17,344 bases of DNA from an uncultured Verrucomicrobiota bacterium. GTDB lineage: Bacteria; Verrucomicrobiota; Kiritimatiellia; RFP12; UBA1067. Below are positions 6,338-13,501 of the stretch, in pieces. The position numbers and the translations under genes were made by a program. The notes below the pieces were generated by a model that made no database searches, was not told the origin of the DNA, and saw only the letters and a list, made by a program, of their open reading frames with translations. Each line of letters starts with the position of its first letter. Position 1 is the stretch's first letter. The stretch spans positions 1 to 17,344 of the forward strand of contig CALYRV010000029.1 in assembly GCA_945483525.1 (NCBI GenBank), in the 5' to 3' direction.

Positions 6338-8578
6338 TCAAACCAGATCCACTCGATGGGTCCTGCCGTACAGACAGAATGCGCCGAACATCGCGACGAT
6401 GATCGCAACTCCAATACCGCCCCAGAGCGGATTGCCGGAAACCATCACCGAATGGTAAATCGTGGCTACGGACCACCCCAGCAGCGTCATGTACATGACA
6501 AAGATGCCGCCGTAGAACTTGCCGATCTCCTTAAAGACGACTGCCGTCGCGCCGACACAGGGCACATACAGGAGGATGAACAGGAGATACGCGAACGCCT
6601 GGTGGAACCCTTTCGAGAAATGATTTCTCAGTTCGGTACGCTCGGCGAGTTCCGCGCGCTTCGCTGCCGCGTAATCTTCGGCGTGACATCCGTCACCTCC
6701 GTTATCCTCAATCGCCTTGGTCTGCGAGTAGAGTCCGTTCAACGTGCCAATAACCGACTCCTTGGCGAAGAGTCCCGTGAAGATCGCCACGGATGCCGGC
6801 CAATTCACCTTCTCCACGCCGATCGGCTCGAAGACTGGCGTACAGGCGCGTCCGACCGCGGAAAGCAAGGTGTTGGACGAAGTGTCGACATCGATTCTAG
6901 GCCGTCCGTGGATATCAAAGCTATTCAAGAGCCCTAGCACCAGCATCATCGGCACGATGAACTTGCCGGCCCGCCACAGGAAGCCTATGAGATTCTCAAA
7001 GGCATGGCGCAGGAAGTGCCGCGGACGCGGTAGATGATACGGAGGAAGCTCCATGATGAAGTGCGAAGGATCGCCGCGGAAAAGTGTCTTCTTGAGAACG
7101 AAGCCGACGAGAATGCCGAGGACGATGCCTACAAGATACAGCGCCAGCATCATCTTCCACGGAGCTTCCGGACTAAACGCGACGGCGAACGCCGCGTACA
7201 CGGGAAGCTTCGCACCGCAACTCATGAACGGGATCAAGAAGATCGTAAGCAGCCGGTCGCGCTTCGACTCGAGCATACGCGTCGCGAGAATCGCCGGCAC
7301 CGTGCACCCGAAGCCCACCAGAAGCGGCACGAAGGACTTGCCAGGAAGCCCGATTCCGCGCATGAACCGATCCGCCAGGAACGCCGCCCGCGAAATGTAT
7401 CCAGAGTCCTCGAGGATCGCCAGCAGCAGGAACATCGTGAAGATGACGGGGATGAACGAAAAGAGGATGTTGAACGCACCGCCGACGGCCATAACCAGCG
7501 CCACGATCCAGTCGGACGCGCCGACAGCAGTGGCGAGGAGTCCCGGCAGATGCTGAAAAAGCTTCGCTCCGCAACGATGGAAGATCTCCGTCGGCGCCCC
7601 GCCCACCGCGCTCACCAGGAAGAACACTCCGGCCATAATCGCGAAGAAGAGCGGAAGCCCTAGGAACCGGTTCAGCGCGAATCGGTCGATGATCTCGGAG
7701 AAGTACATCTTCGACTTGCGGATCTTCACGACGTCACGGACGAGTCCCGCGATGACGCCGTAACGCGCTTCGGCAAGTTCGATATCCGGCGGATCCGCAA
7801 GCACCTTAGTGACGCGTTCGATGGCGCCCTTGATCACCTCCGGAGCCATGTCATGATAGTCAATGAGCGCCCTGGTAACGAGCGCCTCCCCTTCCAACGC
7901 CTTGATCGCCACCCACCGCTGCGAAACCTTCAGCGCCTGCGCCGTCTTCACCGTGCAGGACGAGATGATGTCAATCTCCTGCTCAAGCTCGTTCCCGTAA
8001 TCGAGGCGAAGAGCGGGGAGCGGGAAGCGGGGAGCGGCGAACAGAGTCTTGGCGAGCGCGGCCTTCAGCTGGCGGATATCAAGCGGATTATTGGCGTTCA
8101 CGCCGATCACCGGCACCCCGAGATGCTCCGAAAGATGATCAATGGCGATCTCGATGTTGCGGTGCCGCGCAACGTCCATCATCGAGACCACCACGATCAT
8201 CGGAACCTCCAGCTCGCACATCAGAAGTGTCAGGTAGAGATTGCGTTCAATCGTCGTGGCGTCAACGACGTTCACATAGAGGTCCGCCTCGTGACTCAGC
8301 ACGTATTCCAGCGTCGCCCGCTCGTCCTCGCTCGTCGCCGTCAGCGAATATACGCCGGGAAGATCGACGACCTCAACCTCCTCCCCATTCCCTATTCCCC
8401 GTTCCCCATTCCCTATTCCCTGTTCCCCATTCCCTATTCCCTGAAGCCGGGCTATGCCCGACTTCTTCTCGACCGTGACGCCGGGCCAGTTGCCGATCTG
8501 CTGGTTCGATCCGGTAAGCGCATTGAAGATCGTGGTCTTGCCGCAGTTCGGATTGCCGATCAGTGCTAAAGTTTTCAT
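6338..8578 (-). CDS. feoB: Ferrous iron transporter FeoB with in-frame repeat insertions
   Basis: 746 residues. FeoB is the inner-membrane Fe(II) uptake protein with an N-terminal G-protein domain. G1 is GNPNCGKT (8-15), switch I GVTVEKK, G3 DLPG (72-75), and the G4 position reads SMMD (132-135), where NxxD is usual. The membrane part shows the Gate motifs FVPLLVGFGCTVPAILATR and FLIPFMSCGAKLPVYAAF with their conserved cysteines, and CVGATAVVFKEIG near the end. Two repeat-derived stretches interrupt the soluble domain. Residues about 46-67 (three GIGNGE units) sit in the turn between switch I and G3, and PRFPLPAL (183-190) sits after the G domain. The start ATG at 8578 has GGAG seven nt upstream, supplied by a repeat array. 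feoA is 32 bp upstream. Confidence 0.96.
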   Translation of the reverse strand: MKTLALIGNPNCGKTTIFNALTGSNQQIGNWPGVTVEKKSGIARLQGIGNGEQGIGNGERGIGNGEEVEVVDLPGVYSLTATSEDERATLEYVLSHEADLYVNVVDATTIERNLYLTLLMCELEVPMIVVVSMMDVARHRNIEIAIDHLSEHLGVPVIGVNANNPLDIRQLKAALAKTLFAAPRFPLPALRLDYGNELEQEIDIISSCTVKTAQALKVSQRWVAIKALEGEALVTRALIDYHDMAPEVIKGAIERVTKVLADPPDIELAEARYGVIAGLVRDVVKIRKSKMYFSEIIDRFALNRFLGLPLFFAIMAGVFFLVSAVGGAPTEIFHRCGAKLFQHLPGLLATAVGASDWIVALVMAVGGAFNILFSFIPVIFTMFLLLAILEDSGYISRAAFLADRFMRGIGLPGKSFVPLLVGFGCTVPAILATRMLESKRDRLLTIFLIPFMSCGAKLPVYAAFAVAFSPEAPWKMMLALYLVGIVLGILVGFVLKKTLFRGDPSHFIMELPPYHLPRPRHFLRHAFENLIGFLWRAGKFIVPMMLVLGLLNSFDIHGRPRIDVDTSSNTLLSAVGRACTPVFEPIGVEKVNWPASVAIFTGLFAKESVIGTLNGLYSQTKAIEDNGGDGCHAEDYAAAKRAELAERTELRNHFSKGFHQAFAYLLFILLYVPCVGATAVVFKEIGKFYGGIFVMYMTLLGWSVATIYHSVMVSGNPLWGGIGVAIIVAMFGAFCLYGRTHRVDLV
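8006..8040 (+). repeat. GCGGGGA heptamer array inside feoB
   Basis: The + strand reads GCGAAGA/GCGGGGA/GCGGGAA/GCGGGGA/GCGGCGA, five 7-bp words. In the feoB frame (minus strand) it encodes PRFPLPAL-type residues about 181-192, in the linker following the G domain. The frame is open and flanking FeoB sequence is normal. Confidence 0.65.
8380..8442 (-). repeat. Nine-word AGGGAAT/GGGGAAC array inside feoB (three 21-bp units)
   Basis: The minus strand is nine consecutive heptamers, AGGGAAT/AGGGAAT/GGGGAAC repeated three times with slight change at the end, exactly 63 bp. Three heptamers make 21 bp or seven codons, so the protein repeats as GIGNGEQ, GIGNGER, GIGNGEE (residues about 47-67). Ordinary FeoB proteins have only a short turn here, so this is an in-frame insertion that avoids stop codons. 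Confidence 0.9.
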
Positions 8579-8581
8579 ATC

Positions 8582-8600
8582 AATTCTCCAACTCCAACTT
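8582..8600 (-). repeat. GTTGGA array at the feoB ribosome binding site
   Basis: The minus strand reads AAGTTGGAGTTGGAGAATT just before the feoB ATG. The last GGAG (8589-8586) lies seven nucleotides from the start codon and would work as the Shine-Dalgarno sequence, so the repeat appears to have been adopted as the ribosome binding site. Confidence 0.65.
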
Positions 8601-8610
8601 CCGGATCCCG

Positions 8611-8856
8611 CTACCGCACGTCCTTCTTATCCAGCTTCCTGACCTTGATCACCTTCACTTCTTCACGGCGCAAGGAAAGATGGTAGCCGCGTACTGCAAG
8701 CTCGAACGGATCGCCGAGCGGCGCCACGTTGACCACCTTCAGCTGAAGCCCCCGAGTAAGCCCTAGAGCCAGCAGTTTCGCACGATATGCGGCATTCCCG
8801 AGCGTATAGCCCGTGATCTCCGCCATTTCTCCCGATTTCAGATCTGCAAGTGTCAT
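8611..8856 (-). CDS. feoA: FeoA, small SH3-like partner of FeoB
   Basis: 81 residues. FeoA is a cytoplasmic SH3-like beta-barrel protein needed for full FeoB activity. The sequence begins MTLADLKSGEMAEITGY and contains LLALGLTRGLQLKVVNVAPLGDPFELAVRGYHLSLRREE, the standard FeoA pattern (LxxLGLxxG, then APLGDPxxxxVRG). The frame is open much further upstream (to 9108), but that part runs antiparallel in another frame through the debranching gene. ATG at 8856 gives the normal FeoA N-terminus and size (about 75-85). It starts 23 bp after the debranching enzyme stop, so iron uptake appears to share a transcript with carbohydrate genes; no separate Fur-like site was recognised. Confidence 0.95.
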   Translation of the reverse strand: MTLADLKSGEMAEITGYTLGNAAYRAKLLALGLTRGLQLKVVNVAPLGDPFELAVRGYHLSLRREEVKVIKVRKLDKKDVR

Positions 8857-8879
8857 ATCTGGTACCTTAAGCCGTTTTC

Positions 8880-11800
8880 TCACCTTCCTCCGAGCCTGAG
8901 CCACACGCGGAGGAATTCGGAATCGCTCCAAGCCTGGGCGGTACAGCCCTTCTGAGCGTGAGGAGCGTCGCCGTCCGCATTCTCGGAAAGATGTCCGATA
9001 CAGCCAGTGTTGATGTTCTCCACCGCCGAAGCGAGGAGTTGCAGCGCCGTTTCGTTCGTGCAGGACCGCGTCATCACCAACGCTTCCGCGTAGAGCGGGA
9101 ACGGCCACGCCCAGACCGTGCCGTTGTGATAGGCGGGCTTGCGCGAGGTGTTCTCATCGCCGGCATAGACGCCGCGATAAAGCGGATGATCGCTGTTGAG
9201 CGAGCGTATGCCGCCGGGTATCAGCAGCTGCTCGGTGGCGCGGAGAATGGCGGTGTCCTCTAGCACTCCGAGGGTGATAAGGAAGAGCTGATTAGGACGA
9301 ATTGCAAAATCGGGCGTCGCCTCGGCGGCGGAAACGCCGCGCGGCGCGTTGAGGCAGTCGGCGTAACCACAGTCGAAAGTCGAAGTTGAAGTTGAAGTTG
9401 AAGGCGAAGAGCGGAACCTGAAATATTTCTTCACCGATTCCGTAGCCTTCGCCGCGAGTTCGTCGCGCCCGAGGAACTTGAGCGCGGAGATCCAAAGCGC
9501 CTGAATCTCGACTGGATACCCTTCGCGCGGCGTGCACGCGGGATAGTTGGTGTCCATCCAGGTGAAATGCGAAGGCGACCAAACGAGACCGGATTCAGGA
9601 TCCATCTTAATCCCGTTCGGAGTCCCCTTAATGTAGTTATCGACAATCGAATTGCAGGTCTTGAGCAATAGTTGGAGAGACGAGTTGGAGTTGGACTTTT
9701 CACTCGAACTTATCTCCTGCACGCAGCGGATGAACCAGAGCGGCGCGTCGGTCGTATCGCGATTGCCTGCGGTCTTGCCGTAAATGATGTTCGGCAAGGT
9801 GCCGTTCTCCTCAAACGAGGCGAACGCCTTCAAGATCTTGAGGGAATCGGCAATACGTCCCGCGGCAATCATGCCGCGCATGAAGATGAAGGTATCACGT
9901 CCCCAATCAAGGAACCACGGATAACCCGCGATAACCGTCTTGAGGTTATCACGCCTGACGATGTACAGCTCAATCGCACGACGCATCGCTTCATCGAACG
10001 GCAAGGTCTGGACGCTCGAAAAATTCTCGATACCCCAGATGTAGGTGGTTCGTGGTTCGTGATTCGCGGCTGGTGATTGGCGGTTCGTGGTGCCGAGAAT
10101 CGCGCAATCGCCGATTATCTCCATCGATTCGCCAGGCTTGAGGTCCGCCGAAATCCATCCCGGAGAGAAGAGATCGCCCGAACCATCCTGGCCGCGCGCC
10201 GCCTCTTCCGCATGTGCGACGTTGTATTCCCACTGCGGTTCGTGATGATAAACTCCGTTTCGGACACGCAGCGAAAACTTCCCGTTGTAAGGGAAGAACT
10301 CGACGCCGTCGGCTACGGGACGGCACGACTCATGGAAGTGCTTCTGCACGTCGTTCAGATAAGCCTTGGTCGTTGCGTGATAGCTGCGCCATTCGATGTC
10401 GGGACGGAACACGATACGCACCTGGTCCCCAACATCCTGTTCGTCCTCCACCACATAACGGGTAACGCGCAAACGCGCGGCGTTACGGCCTTCGGCAAGT
10501 GTCAGCTCAAAGTTAAAACTCGCGGAACGGCCCATACCGCAAGGCACCTGGAAATGCCATTCGACGCCTTTGCCGGCGGGATCGACGTTGAAGCCGGTTT
10601 CACAACGTCTGTCAAGCTGACGCGTATATCCTTCTCGCTGCAACCAGCAACGCGTACGCGCCCAAACATTGACGCGATCGGACGGCACATCGGGACTGGG
10701 ATTCGCCGCCAGCATCGCATCGTACTGCGAGGCAATCTCGCCCCACCCAGCGCGCACCTGTGACACGGCTCCGGCCCCATTGGAAAGGATCGCGCGATTG
10801 CAGGGATTGGCACGGAGCTGCTCCGGCGTCATGCCAAGACACACCTTCGCATCCTTCGAACGCGGAGGAACGAACAGCTTCGAGACGACACGTTTCGGAC
10901 GCCCTGGCTCATACACCGTCATCTTCACCAGCAGTTCGCGACAACGCGTTCCGTCACCGTGATAGTGCGGGGCGAGGAAGCGGAAGATGTGGTCGGTGGT
11001 TCGTGATTCGTGGTTCGTGGTCGGTGCGGGGATGGAGCGGCCGCCGCGGATGGTCTTTCCGCTCTTAGGCGAAACGATATCAACGCGGAAATGATACGGA
11101 GCGGAGATCTCGACGCACTGTCCCTCCGGCGCCACCGCGATGCGCTTCACGTTTCGCGGATAGACGATGTGGAAGAGGGGTGCTTGGTGCTTGGTGCTTG
11201 GTGCCTGGCGCTTGATGCAGGGTGCAGGGTGCTGGGTGCGCTCCGCACTATGCGTTCCTTCAAGCATTCTGACCTCGCCGGGGCCGAGCTCCACCGGACC
11301 TTGCGCCGCGAATTTCGCGTGATCCCAGTCGATAATTACAGGGTTGTGACAATCGAGATTCGCAAGGACGAGAACCTCCTCTCCGTTCTCGCCGGTGCGC
11401 TTCACCGCGAGCGTATTGCCGTCGCCGCGCGTGATCAGTTCGAGATGACTCGCGCCGCAGAACGCTGGATGAGTGTCGAGCGTGTGATTCAGCTGCGCGA
11501 TCAGCTCGATCATATTGGAGGGATTGCCCCAGTAGAGATCATTCTTGCCGTGGACGTCGATCTTCTCCCTGCAGTACCATTCTACGCCGTTCGCAATTCC
11601 CCACGCGCCCTGCCAGGAGAGCAGCGCGGCCAGCTGCACGCGCAACCGCGCATAGGTCTCGCCGCCCTTCGCCAGCCGATCGTTGTCATGAGTCTCGGCG
11701 AAATGCACGAGCGTGCCGAACTTCTCGCTACGTGCGATCGCACCTGGAAGATACCACTCGAACTGTCCGCGATCATAAGTCTGGAAGATCTCGGAATAGG

Positions 11801-12827
11801 CCCAGTTGAGGTTGGAATCCGCCAGCAACGAGTCCGTCACCCTAAGCTCGCCACCGAGTCCCTCAAGCATGAACACGGTGTCAGGATATTCCTCGCGGAC
11901 TCGCGCGACGATGTACTTCCAGGTGTCCGCGGGAATCATATAGCCAGCATCGCACCGAAATCCGTCGACACCATTACGGCACCAGAAGATGAACACATCC
12001 GCCATGTAGGCGCGGAGCTCGGGATTGGAATAGTCGAGCTCCACGAGATCCGCCCATTTGACGCCCCAAGCACCGGGCGAATGGAAACGTCCGTCGGCCT
12101 CGTGATTGAACCAGTCCGGATGATGAGTCTGCAAGGTCGAAGCCCAGCCCGTGTGATTGGCGGGAAGATCGACGAAGAACAGTCCGCGACGCGAATGCAC
12201 GCAGTCGATGAGCTCACGGAACTGGTCAAGAGGCGTCGCGAACTCGTCGAACTCCGCCATCGCCGGATCGACGGAATAGAAATCAGTGGCGGCGAACGGA
12301 CAGCCGTACTCGCCCATCACCGCATAGGTCGTAGGCACCGGGAACGGCGGCAACGTCTGGATGATCTTGAAGCCCATCTTGTCCATGATCAGCGGCAGCC
12401 TCCGCGCGACTTCGCGGAAGGAGCCGAACTGACGCGGAAACACGGTGTAGATCGAACAGTTCCTGCGCAGATCGTTCGGCTCCACCTTGACATGGAGATT
12501 GTCGCCATCCGGCCATTCCGGAACGTTGGACCCATCGGGGAAGAAACACGCCTTGCCGGAGAACACGCCGACCTCATCCAGGGGAATGTCGACTTTGAAC
12601 ACTCCGGGCCCGGTCTCTGTCATCGCGATATCCGTCCAGGCCCTCGCCAGCGGCACCTCTCCGCGTTCGGTCTCGGCGATGATCTCACGCCGCCGCACCT
12701 GTGCACGGCCGAGATTCGTGCGGAACGCCGCGCGCCCTTTGCGAGGATGGTCCAGGGTGAGAGTTACGGAAAGGACATCGCCCTTCCACTTCAACAGAAA
12801 TTCGGCCGAATCAGGTAACTGTTTCAT
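8880..12827 (-). CDS. Bifunctional glycogen debranching enzyme (GH13-type domain plus amylo-alpha-1,6-glucosidase GH133)
   Basis: 1315 residues. After an N-terminal beta domain, a TIM-barrel of the alpha-amylase clan carries its four signature regions: VDLPANH (219-225), GFRCDA with nucleophile D293, EG with acid/base E322, and ETHDN with D381. The C-terminal third, from GIENFSSVQ (about 930), is an amylo-alpha-1,6-glucosidase: GYPWFLDWGRDTFIF, DTTDAPLWF, RPNQLF, YHNGTVWAW and AQAWSDSEFLRV. The layout resembles eukaryotic debranching enzymes, where a 4-alpha-glucanotransferase and a 1,6-glucosidase act in turn on limit dextrin. Activities here are inferred. No signal peptide, so probably cytoplasmic. 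Five repeat-encoded inserts lie at about 530-550, 600-613, 911-928, 1044-1053 and 1140-1153. Its ATG overlaps the ABC ATPase stop (ATGA). Confidence 0.9.
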   Translation of the reverse strand: MKQLPDSAEFLLKWKGDVLSVTLTLDHPRKGRAAFRTNLGRAQVRRREIIAETERGEVPLARAWTDIAMTETGPGVFKVDIPLDEVGVFSGKACFFPDGSNVPEWPDGDNLHVKVEPNDLRRNCSIYTVFPRQFGSFREVARRLPLIMDKMGFKIIQTLPPFPVPTTYAVMGEYGCPFAATDFYSVDPAMAEFDEFATPLDQFRELIDCVHSRRGLFFVDLPANHTGWASTLQTHHPDWFNHEADGRFHSPGAWGVKWADLVELDYSNPELRAYMADVFIFWCRNGVDGFRCDAGYMIPADTWKYIVARVREEYPDTVFMLEGLGGELRVTDSLLADSNLNWAYSEIFQTYDRGQFEWYLPGAIARSEKFGTLVHFAETHDNDRLAKGGETYARLRVQLAALLSWQGAWGIANGVEWYCREKIDVHGKNDLYWGNPSNMIELIAQLNHTLDTHPAFCGASHLELITRGDGNTLAVKRTGENGEEVLVLANLDCHNPVIIDWDHAKFAAQGPVELGPGEVRMLEGTHSAERTQHPAPCIKRQAPSTKHQAPLFHIVYPRNVKRIAVAPEGQCVEISAPYHFRVDIVSPKSGKTIRGGRSIPAPTTNHESRTTDHIFRFLAPHYHGDGTRCRELLVKMTVYEPGRPKRVVSKLFVPPRSKDAKVCLGMTPEQLRANPCNRAILSNGAGAVSQVRAGWGEIASQYDAMLAANPSPDVPSDRVNVWARTRCWLQREGYTRQLDRRCETGFNVDPAGKGVEWHFQVPCGMGRSASFNFELTLAEGRNAARLRVTRYVVEDEQDVGDQVRIVFRPDIEWRSYHATTKAYLNDVQKHFHESCRPVADGVEFFPYNGKFSLRVRNGVYHHEPQWEYNVAHAEEAARGQDGSGDLFSPGWISADLKPGESMEIIGDCAILGTTNRQSPAANHEPRTTYIWGIENFSSVQTLPFDEAMRRAIELYIVRRDNLKTVIAGYPWFLDWGRDTFIFMRGMIAAGRIADSLKILKAFASFEENGTLPNIIYGKTAGNRDTTDAPLWFIRCVQEISSSEKSNSNSSLQLLLKTCNSIVDNYIKGTPNGIKMDPESGLVWSPSHFTWMDTNYPACTPREGYPVEIQALWISALKFLGRDELAAKATESVKKYFRFRSSPSTSTSTSTFDCGYADCLNAPRGVSAAEATPDFAIRPNQLFLITLGVLEDTAILRATEQLLIPGGIRSLNSDHPLYRGVYAGDENTSRKPAYHNGTVWAWPFPLYAEALVMTRSCTNETALQLLASAVENINTGCIGHLSENADGDAPHAQKGCTAQAWSDSEFLRVWLRLGGR
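9372..9408 (+). repeat. GTTGAA hexamer array in the debranching gene
   Basis: The + strand reads GTCGAAA/GTCGAA/GTTGAA/GTTGAA/GTTGAA/GGCGAA. In the gene frame it encodes a Ser-Thr run (SPSTSTSTSTF) at about residues 1140-1153, inside the glucosidase domain between KYFRF and DCGYADCLN, presumably a surface loop. Confidence 0.8.
9671..9695 (+). repeat. GTTGGA array in the debranching gene
   Basis: The + strand reads GTTGGAGAGACGA then GTTGGA/GTTGGA. In the gene frame it encodes SNSNSSLQLLL-like residues at about 1044-1053, between CVQEISSSEK and KTCNSIVDNY of the glucosidase domain. The words are the same as those upstream of feoB and around truB. Confidence 0.65.
10040..10095 (+). repeat. GGTTCGT heptamer array in the debranching gene
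   Basis: From 10040 the + strand reads TGTAGGT/GGTTCGT/GGTTCGT/GATTCGC/GGCTGGT/GATTGGC/GGTTCGT/GGTGCCG, eight 7-bp steps, the outer two being degenerate. It encodes TTNRQSPAANHEPRTTY (about residues 913-929) at the junction between the central beta region and the glucosidase domain. Confidence 0.8.
10991..11032 (+). repeat. Second GGTTCGT heptamer array in the debranching gene
   Basis: The + strand reads GGTCGGT/GGTTCGT/GATTCGT/GGTTCGT/GGTCGGT/GCGGGGA, six heptamers. It encodes PAPTTNHESRTTDH at about residues 600-613 in the domain between the amylase-like and glucosidase parts. It shares its words, and hence the NHE-RTT peptide phrase, with the array at 10040-10095. Confidence 0.8.
11179..11241 (+). 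repeat. Nine-word GGTGCTT/GGTGCAG array in the debranching gene
   Basis: The + strand is nine uninterrupted heptamers: GGTGCTT three times, then GGTGCCT, GGCGCTT, GATGCAG, GGTGCAG, GGTGCTG and GGTGCGC, exactly 63 bp. In the gene frame it encodes a Gln/Pro/Ala-rich linker (ERTQHPAPCIKRQAPSTKHQ, residues about 530-550) at the end of the amylase-like part. The length keeps the frame. Confidence 0.9.
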
Positions 12828-13501
12828 ACTTGTTCAAGATAGACCTCTTCGAGGGTGCGTCCGTCGGCGGTGAGCTCGGCGAGCGAGCCGAAGCGACGAA
12901 CCCGCCCCTTGTCGACGAACGCGATATGGGTGCAGAGCCGTTCGAGATCAAGGAGGTTATGGGAGGAAATCACGGTGGTCTTGCGGTCCTTGCGCTCGAG
13001 AATCACCTTGCGAAGCCTTTCGGCCTCGACAGGGTCGAGTCCGTTCATCGGCTCGTCCAGCAACACCAGGTCCGGATCGCCGAGGAAGCACTGCGCGGTC
13101 ATCACGCGCTTACGCATGCCATGCGAAAGCGAACGGACCGACGCATCGGCGCGGTCGAGGAGATTGACCTTCGCGAGAACGGAAGCGGCGGCTGCTTTCG
13201 CATCGGGCGAAGTCATCCCCTGAAGCCCCGCCAAGCCGATCAGGAGCGAGCGGGCGGACATCTCAAGCGGAAGCTCGGAATCCTGCGGTAGGAGCCCGAG
13301 CGTACCGGTGAAGGCAATACTGCCGGATTCGTAGCGCACCAGTCTGGCAACGGACATCATCCAAGTCGTCTTGCCGGCGCCGTTCGGTCCGACGAGTCCG
13401 AGCACGCATCCGCGCGGAATCGCAAGTGAAAAGCCGTCCAGCGCCCGGCGCTTGCCATAGCATTTCACGAGGTTGCGGCTTTCGATGGCGACGCCGATCA
13501 T
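12824..13501 (-). CDS. ABC transporter ATP-binding protein
   Basis: 225 residues, a single complete nucleotide-binding domain. Walker A is GPNGAGKT (38-45), the Q-loop residue is Q73, the signature is LSHGM (125-129) in the SHGM(R/K)KR form typical of ABC-2-type exporters, Walker B is LVLLDE (145-150) and the H-loop histidine is H181. The C-terminus ends EEVYLEQV, common in CcmA/NatA-like ATPases. It powers the permease encoded just upstream (ATGA overlap, 13498-13501), and its own stop overlaps the debranching enzyme start. Substrate is unknown. The CcmA/NatA-like class includes drug, lipid, polysaccharide and Na+ exporters and also gliding machinery. Confidence 0.95.
   Translation of the reverse strand: MIGVAIESRNLVKCYGKRRALDGFSLAIPRGCVLGLVGPNGAGKTTWMMSVARLVRYESGSIAFTGTLGLLPQDSELPLEMSARSLLIGLAGLQGMTSPDAKAAAASVLAKVNLLDRADASVRSLSHGMRKRVMTAQCFLGDPDLVLLDEPMNGLDPVEAERLRKVILERKDRKTTVISSHNLLDLERLCTHIAFVDKGRVRRFGSLAELTADGRTLEEVYLEQV

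Noticed and set aside
8857..8879. Fur-like operator before feoA
   Set aside because: The 23-bp gap has no recognisable inverted GATAATGATAATC-type sequence, and none was found before the operon promoter either.
8611..9108. A 165-residue N-terminally extended FeoA
   Set aside because: The extra part overlaps the conserved C-terminus of the debranching enzyme in another frame and is Arg-rich without homology; the ATG at 8856 gives a standard FeoA.
9992..10043. Frameshift or gene break at the repeat-rich middle of the debranching gene
   Set aside because: The frame stays open through all arrays and both catalytic halves keep all conserved motifs, so it is read as a single gene.
11010..12818. 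Long open frame on the + strand (602 codons) and similar ones at 868-1995 and 3009-4184
   Set aside because: They are antisense to clearly recognised genes (debranching enzyme, oxidoreductase subunits, folE), and their products are Arg/His/Asp-rich with no motif, as expected for shadows in GC-rich coding DNA.
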